This document shows positions 9,527 to 18,748 of a DNA stretch of 64,000 bases, piece after piece; position 1 is the first letter of the stretch, and each line of letters starts with the position of its first letter. A program made the translations under genes and the position numbers. The notes below the pieces were generated by a model. That model was not told the origin of the DNA. It did no database searches and saw only the letters and a list, made by a program, of their open reading frames with translations. Origin of the DNA: Paraburkholderia bryophila (GTDB lineage: Bacteria; Pseudomonadota; Gammaproteobacteria; Burkholderiales; Burkholderiaceae); assembly GCF_003269035.1 (NCBI RefSeq), contig NZ_QLTK01000017.1, positions 1 to 64,000 of the forward strand, written 5' to 3'.

Positions 9527-9788
9527 AGTGGGCAGAGGGGCGGGAAGGGGCCGGCGCGAGCGGTGCACCGGCGCAGACTCGCCGGCCGCGCTAACACAAC
9601 GCAACGCAGCGCCGTGCGAGTCGAATCATTCTACCGGCATGCGCATCGGCTTGCCGGCGGCGCCAGATTCGCGGCCACGGCGGCCAGGCCGCCGTTCCAA
9701 AACGAGCCAGGAACGCCTACCGCATTGCAACATCCCGCGTGGTTCCCGAGGACCATCTGATTGCCTCGGCAACCTAATTAAATGGGCT

Positions 9789-9817
9789 TTGAATTGTGTT
9801 CGCGTGTGGACTATGCT
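9789..9817 (+). promoter_or_regulatory. Predicted sigma-70 promoter for the small membrane protein
   Basis: TTGAAT (9789-9794) and TATGCT (9812-9817) are separated by exactly 17 bases. They lie about 110 bases before the ATG at 9926. The rest of the 9527-9925 gap shows no gene. Confidence 0.5.
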
Positions 9818-9925
9818 CAAAAAGAACCGTCTTGTAACAGGGCGACCGCGCACGCAGACGCGGCCATGCGGCGGTTCGAGCCGGTCGGATTTGTCGCCGT
9901 AACAGGGCGACGCGGGAGGGGCATC

Positions 9926-10261
9926 ATGAGACTACTCAGATCAGGCAACGAGTTGCATCACGGGCACCACGCCCATCATGTCGGACGCGAGGGCAAGCGT
10001 GTGATGCTGCCGCTCGTCGTTCTTTCTCTCATGGCGATCGGCTTGTACTACAGCGTGCGCGGCATCGACTTCTCGGAGCTGGGCCGAAGCGCGCTGTTCG
10101 ACGTCGTGATGCTCTGCGTGGCGCTGGGGATCGCGGGCCTGTTCGGCGTCGTCGGCGCCTGGGTGCGTTCGAATGGCGACGACGCCGGCGAAGGCGAAGG
10201 CTTCTGCTTCGTCGGCGCGTTGATCGGCGCCGTGGTGTTCTACGTCGCGCTCTTCAGTTGA
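9926..10261 (+). CDS. Small membrane protein, function unknown
   Basis: This 111-residue protein starts with a His-rich head (HHGHHAHH, about residues 9-16). Three hydrophobic segments follow: about 26-45, 58-82 and a C-terminal one ending in VVFYVALFS. A short acidic loop (DDAGEGEG) lies between the second and third. The start has an excellent ribosome site, GGGAGGGG. The His cluster could bind metal but this is not shown. I do not recognise the family. It converges with the nitroreductase gene. Confidence 0.65.
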   Translation: MRLLRSGNELHHGHHAHHVGREGKRVMLPLVVLSLMAIGLYYSVRGIDFSELGRSALFDVVMLCVALGIAGLFGVVGAWVRSNGDDAGEGEGFCFVGALIGAVVFYVALFS

Positions 10262-10289
10262 ACGCGACGGCGGTCTCCACTTCTACGTG

Positions 10290-10874
10290 TCAGACAATCC
10301 GCGCGGCTTCGTCGAAAGCAAAGCGCGGGCTGCGCGCGAACAGTTTCGACGGATCGCCATAGCCCAGATTGATCAGGAAGTTCGACTTGACGGTCGTCCC
10401 GGCGAAGAACGCTTCGTCGACCTTGGCGGCGTCGAAACCGGACATCGCCCCCGTGTCCAGGCCGAGCGCCCGAGCGGCGAGAATCAGGTAGCCGCCTTGC
10501 AGCGTCGAATTGCGAAAGGCGGTGTCCGCGATCGATTTATCGTTGCCGACGAACCAGCTGCGCGCATCCGCGTGCGGAAACAGCTTCGGCAGATGCTCGT
10601 AAAACGCCATATCCATCCCCACGATCACCGTAACCGGCGCGGCCATGGTCTTGTCGAGATTGCCCGCCGACAACGCAGGTCGCAGCTTTTCCTTAGCCTC
10701 CGGCGTTTTGACGAACACAAAGCGTCCGGGGCTCGAATTGGCCGAGGTCGGGCCGAGCAAGACCAGTTCGGTGAGTTGCCTGAGCACGGCGTCGTCGACC
10801 GGTTTCGCTTGCCAGCCGTTATGCGCGCGCGCTTCGCGAAAGAGTTGATCGAGTGCCTGGTCGGATAGCGTCAT
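10290..10874 (-). CDS. Nitroreductase-family protein, RutE-like (malonic semialdehyde reductase type)
   Basis: This 194-residue FMN-dependent oxidoreductase has the size and conserved blocks of the RutE/HadB branch: LGPTSANSSPGRFVFV near the N-terminus, AALGLD-like ILAARALGLDTGAMSGFD in the middle, and a C-terminal NLGYGDP. RutE reduces malonic semialdehyde to 3-hydroxypropionate in uracil breakdown, but no other rut genes are nearby, so the substrate is uncertain. The gene is divergent from alkB, with about 200 bases between the starts. Confidence 0.85.
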   Translation of the reverse strand: MTLSDQALDQLFREARAHNGWQAKPVDDAVLRQLTELVLLGPTSANSSPGRFVFVKTPEAKEKLRPALSAGNLDKTMAAPVTVIVGMDMAFYEHLPKLFPHADARSWFVGNDKSIADTAFRNSTLQGGYLILAARALGLDTGAMSGFDAAKVDEAFFAGTTVKSNFLINLGYGDPSKLFARSPRFAFDEAARIV

Positions 10875-11076
10875 GGTGAAAGTCCTTGAAAGGTCTGGGA
10901 AGTTGAAGGTAAAGGCATGAACCGGAAAGTCCGCATGAAGCCACCGGATGACAGCGCAAGCCGCGCGTACCAACGGCGTCTTCGGTGCCGCCATAATAGC
11001 CAAGGTTTCTACCCGCGCGCGCTTTGCGTGCGCCATCGCTTTAGCAGCGACATTCGCATTGGTATCGGGGCATCTC

Positions 11077-11676
11077 ATGACGGATCTTTTCGCGGGTTCT
11101 GCCGACGACCTGCCCACGCCTGACGTCGACTGGTATCCCGACTGGTTGACGCCCGCGCTCGCCACGCAGGCTTTGACGCAACTGATCGACGAAGTCGGCT
11201 GGCGTCAGGACGTGATCGGCACGCCTGCCGGTCGCGTGCCGTTGCCGCGCTTGACGGCGTGGCAGGGCGAGCCGGACGCCGTCTACGTCTACTCGGGCAT
11301 TCGCAATCTGCCGCAGCCGTGGACGTCGACGGTCGCGGAACTCAAGACCGCGGTGGAGGCGGTTTGCGAGGCGCGCTTTAACAGCGTGCTGATCAACCGC
11401 TATCGCAGCGGCGCCGACAGCATGGGTTGGCATGCGGATCGCGAGCCCGAACTTGGCGTGCGTCCGGTGATCGCGTCGGTGAGTCTGGGCGTCGCGCGCA
11501 CGTTCGACTTGCGCCACAACAAGACCGGCGTCGTGCAGTCGTTCTCGCTGAAAGGCGGCAGCCTGCTCGTGATGAAGGGCGACACGCAGGCGGACTGGCG
11601 GCATCGCGTGCCGAAAGAACCGCGCGTGGCCGGGGAGAGGATCAATCTGACGTTTCGCTGGGTGACGCCGAGATGA
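11077..11676 (+). CDS. alkB: AlkB-like 2-oxoglutarate/Fe(II) DNA repair dioxygenase
   Basis: The 199-residue protein shows the AlkB catalytic set: H119 and D121 in MGWHADRE, H176 in DWRHRVPK, and R188/R194 for 2-oxoglutarate and substrate binding. The nucleotide-recognition segment N-x-Y-R-x-G-x-D precedes the first histidine. It would oxidatively remove methyl groups from alkylated bases. ATG 11077 is chosen because homology starts there; the frame extends 43 codons upstream without support. It stands alone. Confidence 0.93.
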   Translation: MTDLFAGSADDLPTPDVDWYPDWLTPALATQALTQLIDEVGWRQDVIGTPAGRVPLPRLTAWQGEPDAVYVYSGIRNLPQPWTSTVAELKTAVEAVCEARFNSVLINRYRSGADSMGWHADREPELGVRPVIASVSLGVARTFDLRHNKTGVVQSFSLKGGSLLVMKGDTQADWRHRVPKEPRVAGERINLTFRWVTPR

Positions 11677-11799
11677 GGCGCGGCTCAACTGGGCGGCCCC
11701 GCTGCGCTTGCCGTTGAGGCAATCAACGCGTAGTGATGCGTCTCGGTGCGGCCGCTCGGCAAAAACCACCGATCGGCCTTGCGCCCGATCCGGTCACCT

Positions 11800-11815
11800 A
11801 TACCAAAATTGGTAT
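11800..11815. promoter_or_regulatory. Palindromic operator candidate upstream of the sugar ABC operon
   Basis: ATACCAA-AA-TTGGTAT is a perfect 7-bp inverted repeat with a 2-base centre. It lies 134 bases before the binding-protein start. It resembles dimeric repressor sites of the LacI or GntR type. No regulator gene adjoins the operon, so the protein would act in trans. Confidence 0.45.
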
Positions 11816-11949
11816 CGCGAACGCGAATCATAGGATTGGACGGTTAACGCCCCACACACTACGCTACATCACGATCCACGCACCGTGAGGGCCGCAAGCA
11901 CCGGGCAGGTTCGATGGATCGCCGACATTACAACGATCAGGAGACAGTC

Positions 11950-12936
11950 ATGGCGAATACACGACGCGCCGCATGTCGTGCGTTGGGCGCGCTCGCACTC
12001 TGCGCGGGCATCGGGACGCTAGCGCTGAGCGCGCCGGGCGTTTACGCGCAAGACAAGCAGATCACCCTCGGTTTCGCGCAGGTCGGCGCGGAAAGCGCAT
12101 GGCGAACCGCCAACACCGAGTCGGTGAAGTCCGCGGCGGCGGACGCGAAGATCAAGCTCAAATTCTTGGACGCCCAGCAGAAGCAGGAAAATCAGATCAA
12201 GGCGATCCGCTCTTATATCGCGCAGAAGGTCGATGTGATCGCGTTCTCGCCGGTCGTCGAATCCGGCTGGGAACCGGTGCTGCGTGAAGCGCAGGCGGCG
12301 AAGATTCCGGTGATCCTGACCGATCGCAATATCGACGTGAAAGACACCTCCCTGTACGTGACGATGATCGGCTCCGACTTCATGGAAGAAGGGCGTCGCG
12401 GCGGGCATTGGCTCGAAGATCACTATAAAAGCGATCAAGGTCCCGTCAACATCGCTGAACTGCAGGGAACGGTCGGATCGGCGCCCGCCAATGACCGGCA
12501 TTCCGGCCTGCTGGAAGTGATCAAGAACGATCCCAAATTTAAGATCATCGCGTCGCAAAGCGGCGACTTCACGCTGGCCGGCGGCAAGCAGGTCATGGAA
12601 GCGTTTATAAAAACTTATGGAAATAAAATAAATGTAGTTTATGCGCATAACGACGATATGGCGCTCGGCGCCATCCAGGCGATGGAGGAGGCCGGCATGC
12701 ATCCGGGCAAGGACATCACCGTCGTGTCGTTCGATGCCACCAAGGGCGGCTTCCAAGCGATGGCCGCCGGCAAGATGAACGTGGACGTGGAGTGCAGTCC
12801 GCTGCTGGGGCCGCAGTTGATGTCGGCGGTGAAGGACGTCGTGGCCGGCAAGCCGTTGCCCAAGCGCATTCTCACGCAGGAGACGGTGTTCCCGATGAGC
12901 GTCGCGGCGCAGACGCTGCCGACGCGTAAGTACTGA
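11950..12936 (+). CDS. ytfQ: Sugar ABC transporter substrate-binding protein, YtfQ-like
   Basis: This 328-residue periplasmic binding protein of the RbsB/YtfQ type has a signal peptide ending at VYAQ. Family blocks include FAQVGAESAWRTANTES, DVIAFSPVVESGWEPVL and YAHNDDMALGAIQAMEEAG. YtfQ binds galactofuranose in E. coli, and close relatives in other proteobacteria serve L-arabinose or galactose; I cannot decide between them. AGGAGA precedes ATG 11950. Codons at about 12604-12651 are unusually A/T-rich (ATA, AAA, AAT, GTA) although the protein stays canonical. It heads an operon with an ATPase and two permeases. Confidence 0.9.
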   Translation: MANTRRAACRALGALALCAGIGTLALSAPGVYAQDKQITLGFAQVGAESAWRTANTESVKSAAADAKIKLKFLDAQQKQENQIKAIRSYIAQKVDVIAFSPVVESGWEPVLREAQAAKIPVILTDRNIDVKDTSLYVTMIGSDFMEEGRRGGHWLEDHYKSDQGPVNIAELQGTVGSAPANDRHSGLLEVIKNDPKFKIIASQSGDFTLAGGKQVMEAFIKTYGNKINVVYAHNDDMALGAIQAMEEAGMHPGKDITVVSFDATKGGFQAMAAGKMNVDVECSPLLGPQLMSAVKDVVAGKPLPKRILTQETVFPMSVAAQTLPTRKY

Positions 12937-13379
12937 GGCTGAGTGAGGCCACGCGACGAAGTACTCAGGGTTACTGAGGAAAGCGCGAGGCAGAGCAAGT
13001 GACGTGCGGGTTGAGCGAAAAGGTTTCTCCAGCGGTGCCTGGCCGCCCGGTTGCTTCGGCAGCGGGCGGTCTATTTTCCGGTGAGGGTGGCTGAGTCGTT
13101 GAAGTCCGTTGAGGTCCGGCTAGCGTCGCTGGATGGCGCTGGATGGCAACGTGTGCTGCTGAATGCCGCTGGGCGTGGGCGGAAGTCGTCGGTGCCGGCG
13201 ATGTCGCCGATGCCGCCGATGCCGCCGATGCCGCCGATGCCGCCGATGTCGCCGCCCGTTGCTGACGCCGCCAAGCGCCGCCAACAACCGTCGCCTGCCA
13301 CCGCCATCGAGAGAATTTTAAAGGCACAGTTGCAAGCCCTGGCGCCCTGAACCGCTGCACCACCCATCGAGCGAGGTCT
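12937..13379. other. Long spacer inside the sugar ABC operon
   Basis: A 443-base gap separates the binding protein from its ATPase, longer than usual for this operon type. I see no convincing gene. It contains a short inverted repeat (CTCAG-GGTTA-CTGAG near 12962), a duplicated GCTGGATGGC near 13129, and the 9-bp tandem repeat listed separately. A frame at 13051-13350 is open only because of these repeats. Confidence 0.45.
13200..13253. repeat. 9-bp tandem repeat
   Basis: Six consecutive copies of a 9-mer are present: four perfect GATGCCGCC units (13209-13244) flanked on each side by one GATGTCGCC variant. The array is too short and too regular to be a CRISPR. It is a likely slippage hot spot in the operon spacer. 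Confidence 0.8.
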
Positions 13380-15104
13380 ATGACGCATCCCGCTTCCGAA
13401 CCGAACCTGCAGGTTACGAGCGCCGCCACTAGTGCAACGGCTGACGGCATGGACATCGTCAGCGCCTCGGCCAACCCCGACGCCCGCGCTCCCATCCTCG
13501 CCACCACCGCTGTCACCAAAACCTTCCCCGGCGTCAAAGCGCTGCAGCGGGTCGATTTTCGTCTGTTCCCCGGCGAGATCCACACGCTGATGGGACAGAA
13601 TGGCGCCGGCAAATCCACCCTGATCAACGTACTGACCGGCGTGGTCGCGCCTGACGCAGGCACGATCCGTCTCGGCGGTGAAGTCGTGGCATTTGCGTCG
13701 CCGCAGGAAGCGGAAGCGGCCGGCGTGCGCACCTTGTATCAGGAGGTGAACCTCTGTCCGAACCTTTCCGTGGCGGAGAATATTTTCGCGGGCCGGCAAC
13801 CGCGCCGCTTCGGCGCGATCGATTGGCCCGCCATCAAGCGCCGTGCCCAGGCTGCGCTGGCGCGCCTGGACGTGTCGCTCGACGTCACCCGTTCGCTCGA
13901 CGCCTACCCGATCGCGGTGCAGCAGATGGTGGCGATCGCGCGCGCACTGTCGGTCGACGCGCGAGTGCTGATTCTCGACGAACCGACCTCGAGCCTCGAC
14001 GATGGCGAGGTCGGCCAGCTTTTCAAAATACTTCGGCATCTTAAACAGTCTGGCATAGCGATTCTTTTCGTCACGCATTTTATCGAGCAGACATATGCCA
14101 TTTCCGATCGCATCACGGTGATGCGCAATGGCGAGCGCGAAGGCGAATATCTCGCGCGCGATTTGCCGGCGGATCAACTGGTCGCGAAGATGGTCGGCCA
14201 CGAGCGGATGAGCGCACGCTTGCGCGAGGCCGCGCATGAAGGGCAGGCGAGTCACGAGGGCCGCGCCGAGCAACCCGTCACGCAGACCGCCGGAGCGCCA
14301 ACCCAGGCAACCGAAGCCATGCAAACCGCGCAAACCGCGCAGACCGCGCAGACCGGGGAGCCCACGCCGCCCACCCATTCCTTCATCGAACTCCACGGCG
14401 TGGGCCGCCGCGGCACGCTGCAGCCCATCGACCTCGACCTGCAGCGAGGCCAGATCCTCGGACTCGCCGGCCTGCTCGGTTCGGGTCGCACGGAAACAGC
14501 GCGGCTCCTGTTCGGCGCCGACCGCACCGACAGCGGCGCGATCTTCATCGACGGCCGCGCGGTAAAGCTACGCTCGCCGCGCGACGCGGTCCGCCACGGC
14601 ATCGGCTATTGCGCGGAAGACCGCAAGAAGGAGGGCATCGTCGCCGAACTGTCGATCCGCGACAACATTCTGCTGGCGCTGCAGGCAAGGCGTGGCTGGT
14701 GGCGCAAGATCAGCCGGCAACGTGCGCGCGAGCTGGCCGATCTATGGATCGAGCGGCTCGGCATCAAGGCGGCGGACGCCGAGCAGCCGATCGGCTTGCT
14801 CTCCGGCGGCAACCAGCAGAAAGCGCTGCTGGCGCGCTGGCTCGCGACCGACCCCCAACTGCTGATCCTCGACGAACCCACCCGCGGCATCGACGTCGCC
14901 GCCAAGTTCGACATCATGGACCGGCTGCTGGCGCTGTGCGCGAACGGTTTGAGCATCCTGTTCATTTCGTCGGAGATCGGCGAGGTGCTGCGCGTCAGTC
15001 ATCGCGTCGCGGTGTTGCGCGACCGTCGCAAGATCGCCGAAGTCGCGGGCAAGGCGTCGAACGAAGACAACATCTACCGACTCATCGCGGGGAGCGGCGA
15101 ATGA
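13380..15104 (+). CDS. ytfR: Sugar ABC transporter ATP-binding protein, YtfR-like (two ABC domains)
   Basis: The 574-residue protein has two ATPase domains typical of ribose-type importers. The first has Walker A GQNGAGKST (about 73-81) and Walker B LILDEPTSSLD. The second has a degenerate P-loop (GLLGSGRTET) with signature LLSGGNQQKALLARWL and LILDEPTRGID. Residues about 285-335 form an unusual Ala/Gln/Thr linker. Part of it is encoded by four 9-bp repeats at 14321-14356. A patch at about 14020-14110 uses codons such as ATA, CTT and TCT that are rare elsewhere in the gene. Its stop overlaps the next start by ATGA. Confidence 0.9.
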   Translation: MTHPASEPNLQVTSAATSATADGMDIVSASANPDARAPILATTAVTKTFPGVKALQRVDFRLFPGEIHTLMGQNGAGKSTLINVLTGVVAPDAGTIRLGGEVVAFASPQEAEAAGVRTLYQEVNLCPNLSVAENIFAGRQPRRFGAIDWPAIKRRAQAALARLDVSLDVTRSLDAYPIAVQQMVAIARALSVDARVLILDEPTSSLDDGEVGQLFKILRHLKQSGIAILFVTHFIEQTYAISDRITVMRNGEREGEYLARDLPADQLVAKMVGHERMSARLREAAHEGQASHEGRAEQPVTQTAGAPTQATEAMQTAQTAQTAQTGEPTPPTHSFIELHGVGRRGTLQPIDLDLQRGQILGLAGLLGSGRTETARLLFGADRTDSGAIFIDGRAVKLRSPRDAVRHGIGYCAEDRKKEGIVAELSIRDNILLALQARRGWWRKISRQRARELADLWIERLGIKAADAEQPIGLLSGGNQQKALLARWLATDPQLLILDEPTRGIDVAAKFDIMDRLLALCANGLSILFISSEIGEVLRVSHRVAVLRDRRKIAEVAGKASNEDNIYRLIAGSGE

Positions 15105-16144
15105 AACTGGCGAACTGGTTCGTGCGCGACGGCGCCGAGCGTCCATTGATCTGGCCGTGCGTCACGCTGGCGTTGTTGTGCGGCCTGAACCTGTGGGTCA
15201 ATCCGCACTTCCTGTCGCTGCGGATGCTCGACGGTCACCTGTTCGGCGCGCCCATCGACGTGCTGAATCGCGCCGCGCCGCTGGTGCTGGTGGCCACCGG
15301 CATGACGCTGGTGATCGCCACGCGCGGTATCGACATTTCGGTCGGCGCGGTGGTGGCGATCGCGGGCGCCGCGGCGGCCACGATACTCGCGACGCAACCC
15401 GAGCCGGGCGCGCCGCTGATCGCGCAGGCGTTGGTGGCGGCGCTGGCGGTCGGCGTGCTGAGCGGTATGTGGAACGGCGTGCTGGTGTCGTTCGTCGGCA
15501 TGCAGCCGATCATCGCAACCTTGATTCTGATGGTGGCCGGTCGTGGCGTCGCGCAATTGCTGACAGCGGGACAGATCATTCCGATCGGCGCGCCGGGCTA
15601 TCTGTTCGTCGGCGGCGGATATTGGCTGGGCGTGCCGTGTTCGGTGTGGATCGCCACCGTGGCGGTGCTCGTTACCGCGGCGCTCGTGGAAGGCACCGCG
15701 CTCGGCCTGTTCATTCGCGCGATCGGCATCAATCCGGTGGCCACGCGTCTGGTCGGGCTACGTTCCAAAGCCCTGGTCTTCGCGGTCTATGGCTTCTCGG
15801 GATTGACCGCGGCGATGGCGGGCATTCTCATCAGCTCGAACGTGCGCAGCGCCGACGGCAACAACGCCGGGCTGTTGCTCGAACTCGATGCGATTCTCGC
15901 GGTGACGCTCGGCGGCACCTCGCTGCTCGGCGGCCGTTTCAGTTTCGCGGGCACCGTGCTGGGCGCGCTGATCATTCAGACGCTCACGTACACCACGTAT
16001 TCGATCGGCGTGCCGCCGGAGGCGACGCTGGTCGTCAAGGCGGCCGTGGTGCTCGCGGTGAGCGTGATCCAGTCGCCGGCGGCGCGCGCGCTCGCCGTCT
16101 CGTTCGGCAGATCGCTGCTCGGGCAACGCGGGGTGGCGCGATGA
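15101..16144 (+). CDS. ytfT: Sugar ABC transporter permease, YtfT-like
   Basis: This 347-residue integral membrane protein is of the RbsC/BPD_transp_2 type, with about eight to ten hydrophobic segments. It carries the family signatures TLVIATRGIDISVGAVVA and LGGTSLLGGRF. It would form half of the transmembrane channel with the following YjfF-like protein. ATG 15101 overlaps the ATPase stop by four bases, so translation is probably coupled. Its own stop overlaps the next start in the same way. Confidence 0.9.
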   Translation: MKLANWFVRDGAERPLIWPCVTLALLCGLNLWVNPHFLSLRMLDGHLFGAPIDVLNRAAPLVLVATGMTLVIATRGIDISVGAVVAIAGAAAATILATQPEPGAPLIAQALVAALAVGVLSGMWNGVLVSFVGMQPIIATLILMVAGRGVAQLLTAGQIIPIGAPGYLFVGGGYWLGVPCSVWIATVAVLVTAALVEGTALGLFIRAIGINPVATRLVGLRSKALVFAVYGFSGLTAAMAGILISSNVRSADGNNAGLLLELDAILAVTLGGTSLLGGRFSFAGTVLGALIIQTLTYTTYSIGVPPEATLVVKAAVVLAVSVIQSPAARALAVSFGRSLLGQRGVAR

Positions 16145-17241
16145 GACGACTCCTCGACGCGTGGGCTCACCTGGTCGATCCGCGTACGCTGCCGATCGCC
16201 GTCACGATCGTGCTGTTCTGCGCGCTATTCGGCTTCGGCTCGGTGATGTACACCGGTTTCTTTTCGTGGCAGGTGCTGCTCGATCTGCTGGTCGACAATG
16301 CGTTTCTGCTGATCGTCGCGATCGGCATGACGTTCGTGATCGTGTCCGGCGGGATCGATCTATCGGTCGGTTCGGTCGTTGCACTGACAACCATCGTCGA
16401 AGCCGTGCTGTCCGAACATCTGCACCTGTCCGTCTGGGTGATCGTGCCGATCGTGCTGCTGATGGGCACGGTGTTCGGCGCGGTGCAGGGCGCGCTGATT
16501 CACTTCTTCCGCTTGCAGGCGTTTATCGTGACGCTGGCCGGCATGTTCTTCGCGCGTGGCTTGTGCTTTCTGATCACGACGCAATCGATCACGATCACCG
16601 ATCCGACCTTTCAGAAGATCTCCGCGTTCCGGCTCAACATCGGCGTGGGCTCGGTGACGGCGAATGTGCTGATCGCACTCGTCGCGCTGCTGGCGGCGAT
16701 TTACGTCGCGCATTTCACGCGTTTCGGCCGCAACGTGTATGCGGTCGGCGGCAATGCGCGTTCGGCGTTGCTGATGGGTTTGCCGGTCGCGCGCACCCGC
16801 ATCGGCGTGTATGCGCTGAGCGGTTTCTGCTCGGCGCTCGGCGGCGCGGTGTTTACGTTCTATGTGCTGTCGGGCTACGGCTTGCAAGGGCAGGGCATGG
16901 AACTCGATGCGATCGCGGCGACGGTGATCGGCGGCACGCTGCTGACGGGCGGCGTGGGCTATGTGATCGGTTCGCTGTTCGGCGTCGGCATTCTCGGCAC
17001 GATCCAGACGCTGATCACGTTCGACGGCACGCTCAGCTCGTGGTGGACCCGTATCGTGATCGGCGCGCTGCTGTGCGCCTTCTGCCTGCTGCAGCGGTTG
17101 ATCGAGCGGCACGCGAAATCGGTGCGCCGGCCTGGCGGCACCGACCCGGCGGCGGTCACGGCGGGACGCGAACGCGGCCATGGCGACCGACCGGCGTCGT
17201 CGGACTCGCATGTGCTCGGGCGAGCGCCGGAGCAGGCTTGA
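16141..17241 (+). CDS. yjfF: Sugar ABC transporter permease, YjfF-like
   Basis: The 366-residue second permease carries FVIVSGGIDLSVGSVVAL and IGGTLLTGGVG, the same signatures as its neighbour. The pair would be the heterodimeric membrane part of the importer. The start overlaps the previous stop (ATGA). The last 40 or so residues are a hydrophilic, poorly conserved extension. The gene converges with an MFS transporter; no clear terminator is seen in the 92 bases between them. Confidence 0.9.
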   Translation: MRRLLDAWAHLVDPRTLPIAVTIVLFCALFGFGSVMYTGFFSWQVLLDLLVDNAFLLIVAIGMTFVIVSGGIDLSVGSVVALTTIVEAVLSEHLHLSVWVIVPIVLLMGTVFGAVQGALIHFFRLQAFIVTLAGMFFARGLCFLITTQSITITDPTFQKISAFRLNIGVGSVTANVLIALVALLAAIYVAHFTRFGRNVYAVGGNARSALLMGLPVARTRIGVYALSGFCSALGGAVFTFYVLSGYGLQGQGMELDAIAATVIGGTLLTGGVGYVIGSLFGVGILGTIQTLITFDGTLSSWWTRIVIGALLCAFCLLQRLIERHAKSVRRPGGTDPAAVTAGRERGHGDRPASSDSHVLGRAPEQA

Positions 17242-17333
17242 ACATGCGTTGCCGCGTGGGGAACCGGCGTGCCATGCGGCGACACGCGAGCCGCGCGTTA
17301 AGCGACACAGCACAGCACCCGCCGCGCCTCCGG

Positions 17334-18635
17334 TCAGGCGCCCAGCTCGCGCCCCCTGGTCTCGGGCAACGTCAGCGCGGCAAGAATCACGACCCCATAC
17401 GCCACGGCTGCGAACACGCCGATCGCATGCCCGAGTGTCATGGTCTGCGATACGTAGCCGATCAAAAACGGAAAGGTCGCGCCGACCGCCCGGCCCACGT
17501 TGTAGCAGAAGCCCTGGCCTGAGCCGCGAATCCGCGTGGGAAACAGTTCGGTGAGAAAGGCGCCCATGCCCGAGAAAATGCCCGACGCGCAAAACCCTAG
17601 CGGAAAGCCGAGCACGAGCATCGACAGATTATCGAGCGGCAGTTGCGTGTACAGCAGCGCGATCGCGCACGAGGCCAACGCAAAGCCGATGAACGCACGC
17701 TTGCGGCCGAACCGGTCGCTGACATACGCGCCCGTCAGATAGCCGCAATACGAGCCGACGATCACCACGCCGAGATAGCCGCCGGTGCCGATCACGCTCA
17801 GATGCCGTTCGGTTTTCAGATACGTCGGCAGCCACGTGGTGACCGCGTAGTAACCGCCTTGCACGCCGGTGGCGAGGATCGACGCGCGCAGCGTGGTCCA
17901 GACGATCTCGCCGCGAAAGATATCGAGCAACGCGCTGCGCGTCTGCGTAGCGGCCTGCGCCGCTTTCTGTTGCCGGTGCACTTCCGGTTCGTCGACGAAA
18001 CGGCGAATCCAGATGACGAACGGCGCCGGCGCAATGCCGATCGCGAACAGCACGCGCCACGCGTAGTCGGCCGGCACCAGCGAAAAAACGGCCATGAACA
18101 GCAACGTCGCGATGCCCCAGCCGATTGCCCAGCCGGCCTGTACCAGCCCCACGGCCTTGCCGCGGTCGCGCGCGCGAATCACCTCGCCGATCAGCACGGC
18201 GCCTGCCGTCCATTCACCGCCGAAACCGAGCCCCATCAAGCCGCGCGCCCACAGCAGTTGCGAGAAATTCTGCGCCAGCGCGCACGCCAGGGTGAAGATC
18301 GCGAACCAGAGAATCGTGATCTGCAAGGTCTTGACCCGCCCGATACGATCCGACAACACGCCGGCGGCCCAGCCGCCCAGCGCGGAACTCAATAGCGTCA
18401 CCGTGCCGATCAGGCCGGCGTCGCCGCGTGTGATGCCCCACGTCGCGATCAGCGTCGGGATCACGAAGCTGAGGAACTGCGTGTCCATCGCGTCGAGCAC
18501 GTAGCCGATCTTGCAGCTCCAGAACGCGCGCTTCTCGCTCGCGGAGATCTGCCGGTACCACGCGAACGGGCCTTTCCCTGGGCCGGGTGCGTCGTAGCGC
18601 TCGGCGTCTGCGGTCAACTGCGCTTCGGTTTCCAT
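17334..18635 (-). CDS. MFS transporter, organic acid/sialate type
   Basis: This 433-residue protein has twelve predicted membrane helices and MFS loop motifs DRIGRVKT (loop 2-3) and DRFGRKRAF (loop 8-9). The segment GLGFGGEWTAGAVLIGE is typical of the lactate/sialate/benzoate-like proton symporters. The start at METEAQL (18635) is preferred because the upstream frame is low-complexity. It lies 113 bases downstream of a DUF1445 hydro-lyase gene on the same strand, so it probably imports that enzyme's substrate or a precursor. Confidence 0.88.
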   Translation of the reverse strand: METEAQLTADAERYDAPGPGKGPFAWYRQISASEKRAFWSCKIGYVLDAMDTQFLSFVIPTLIATWGITRGDAGLIGTVTLLSSALGGWAAGVLSDRIGRVKTLQITILWFAIFTLACALAQNFSQLLWARGLMGLGFGGEWTAGAVLIGEVIRARDRGKAVGLVQAGWAIGWGIATLLFMAVFSLVPADYAWRVLFAIGIAPAPFVIWIRRFVDEPEVHRQQKAAQAATQTRSALLDIFRGEIVWTTLRASILATGVQGGYYAVTTWLPTYLKTERHLSVIGTGGYLGVVIVGSYCGYLTGAYVSDRFGRKRAFIGFALASCAIALLYTQLPLDNLSMLVLGFPLGFCASGIFSGMGAFLTELFPTRIRGSGQGFCYNVGRAVGATFPFLIGYVSQTMTLGHAIGVFAAVAYGVVILAALTLPETRGRELGA

Positions 18636-18748
18636 GCTTGAACTCCGGTCGTCGTGGTGGGCCGTGCGTCGTGCTGGCGCGCGGCTTCGGGTTGAGGCGA
18701 TTAAGGCGCTTGAAGCGCTCGAGGCACTTAGGGGAAAAGTGGCCTCGC

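Noticed and set aside
13200..13253. Possible CRISPR array
   Set aside because: Units are 9 bp without spacers; this is a simple tandem repeat.
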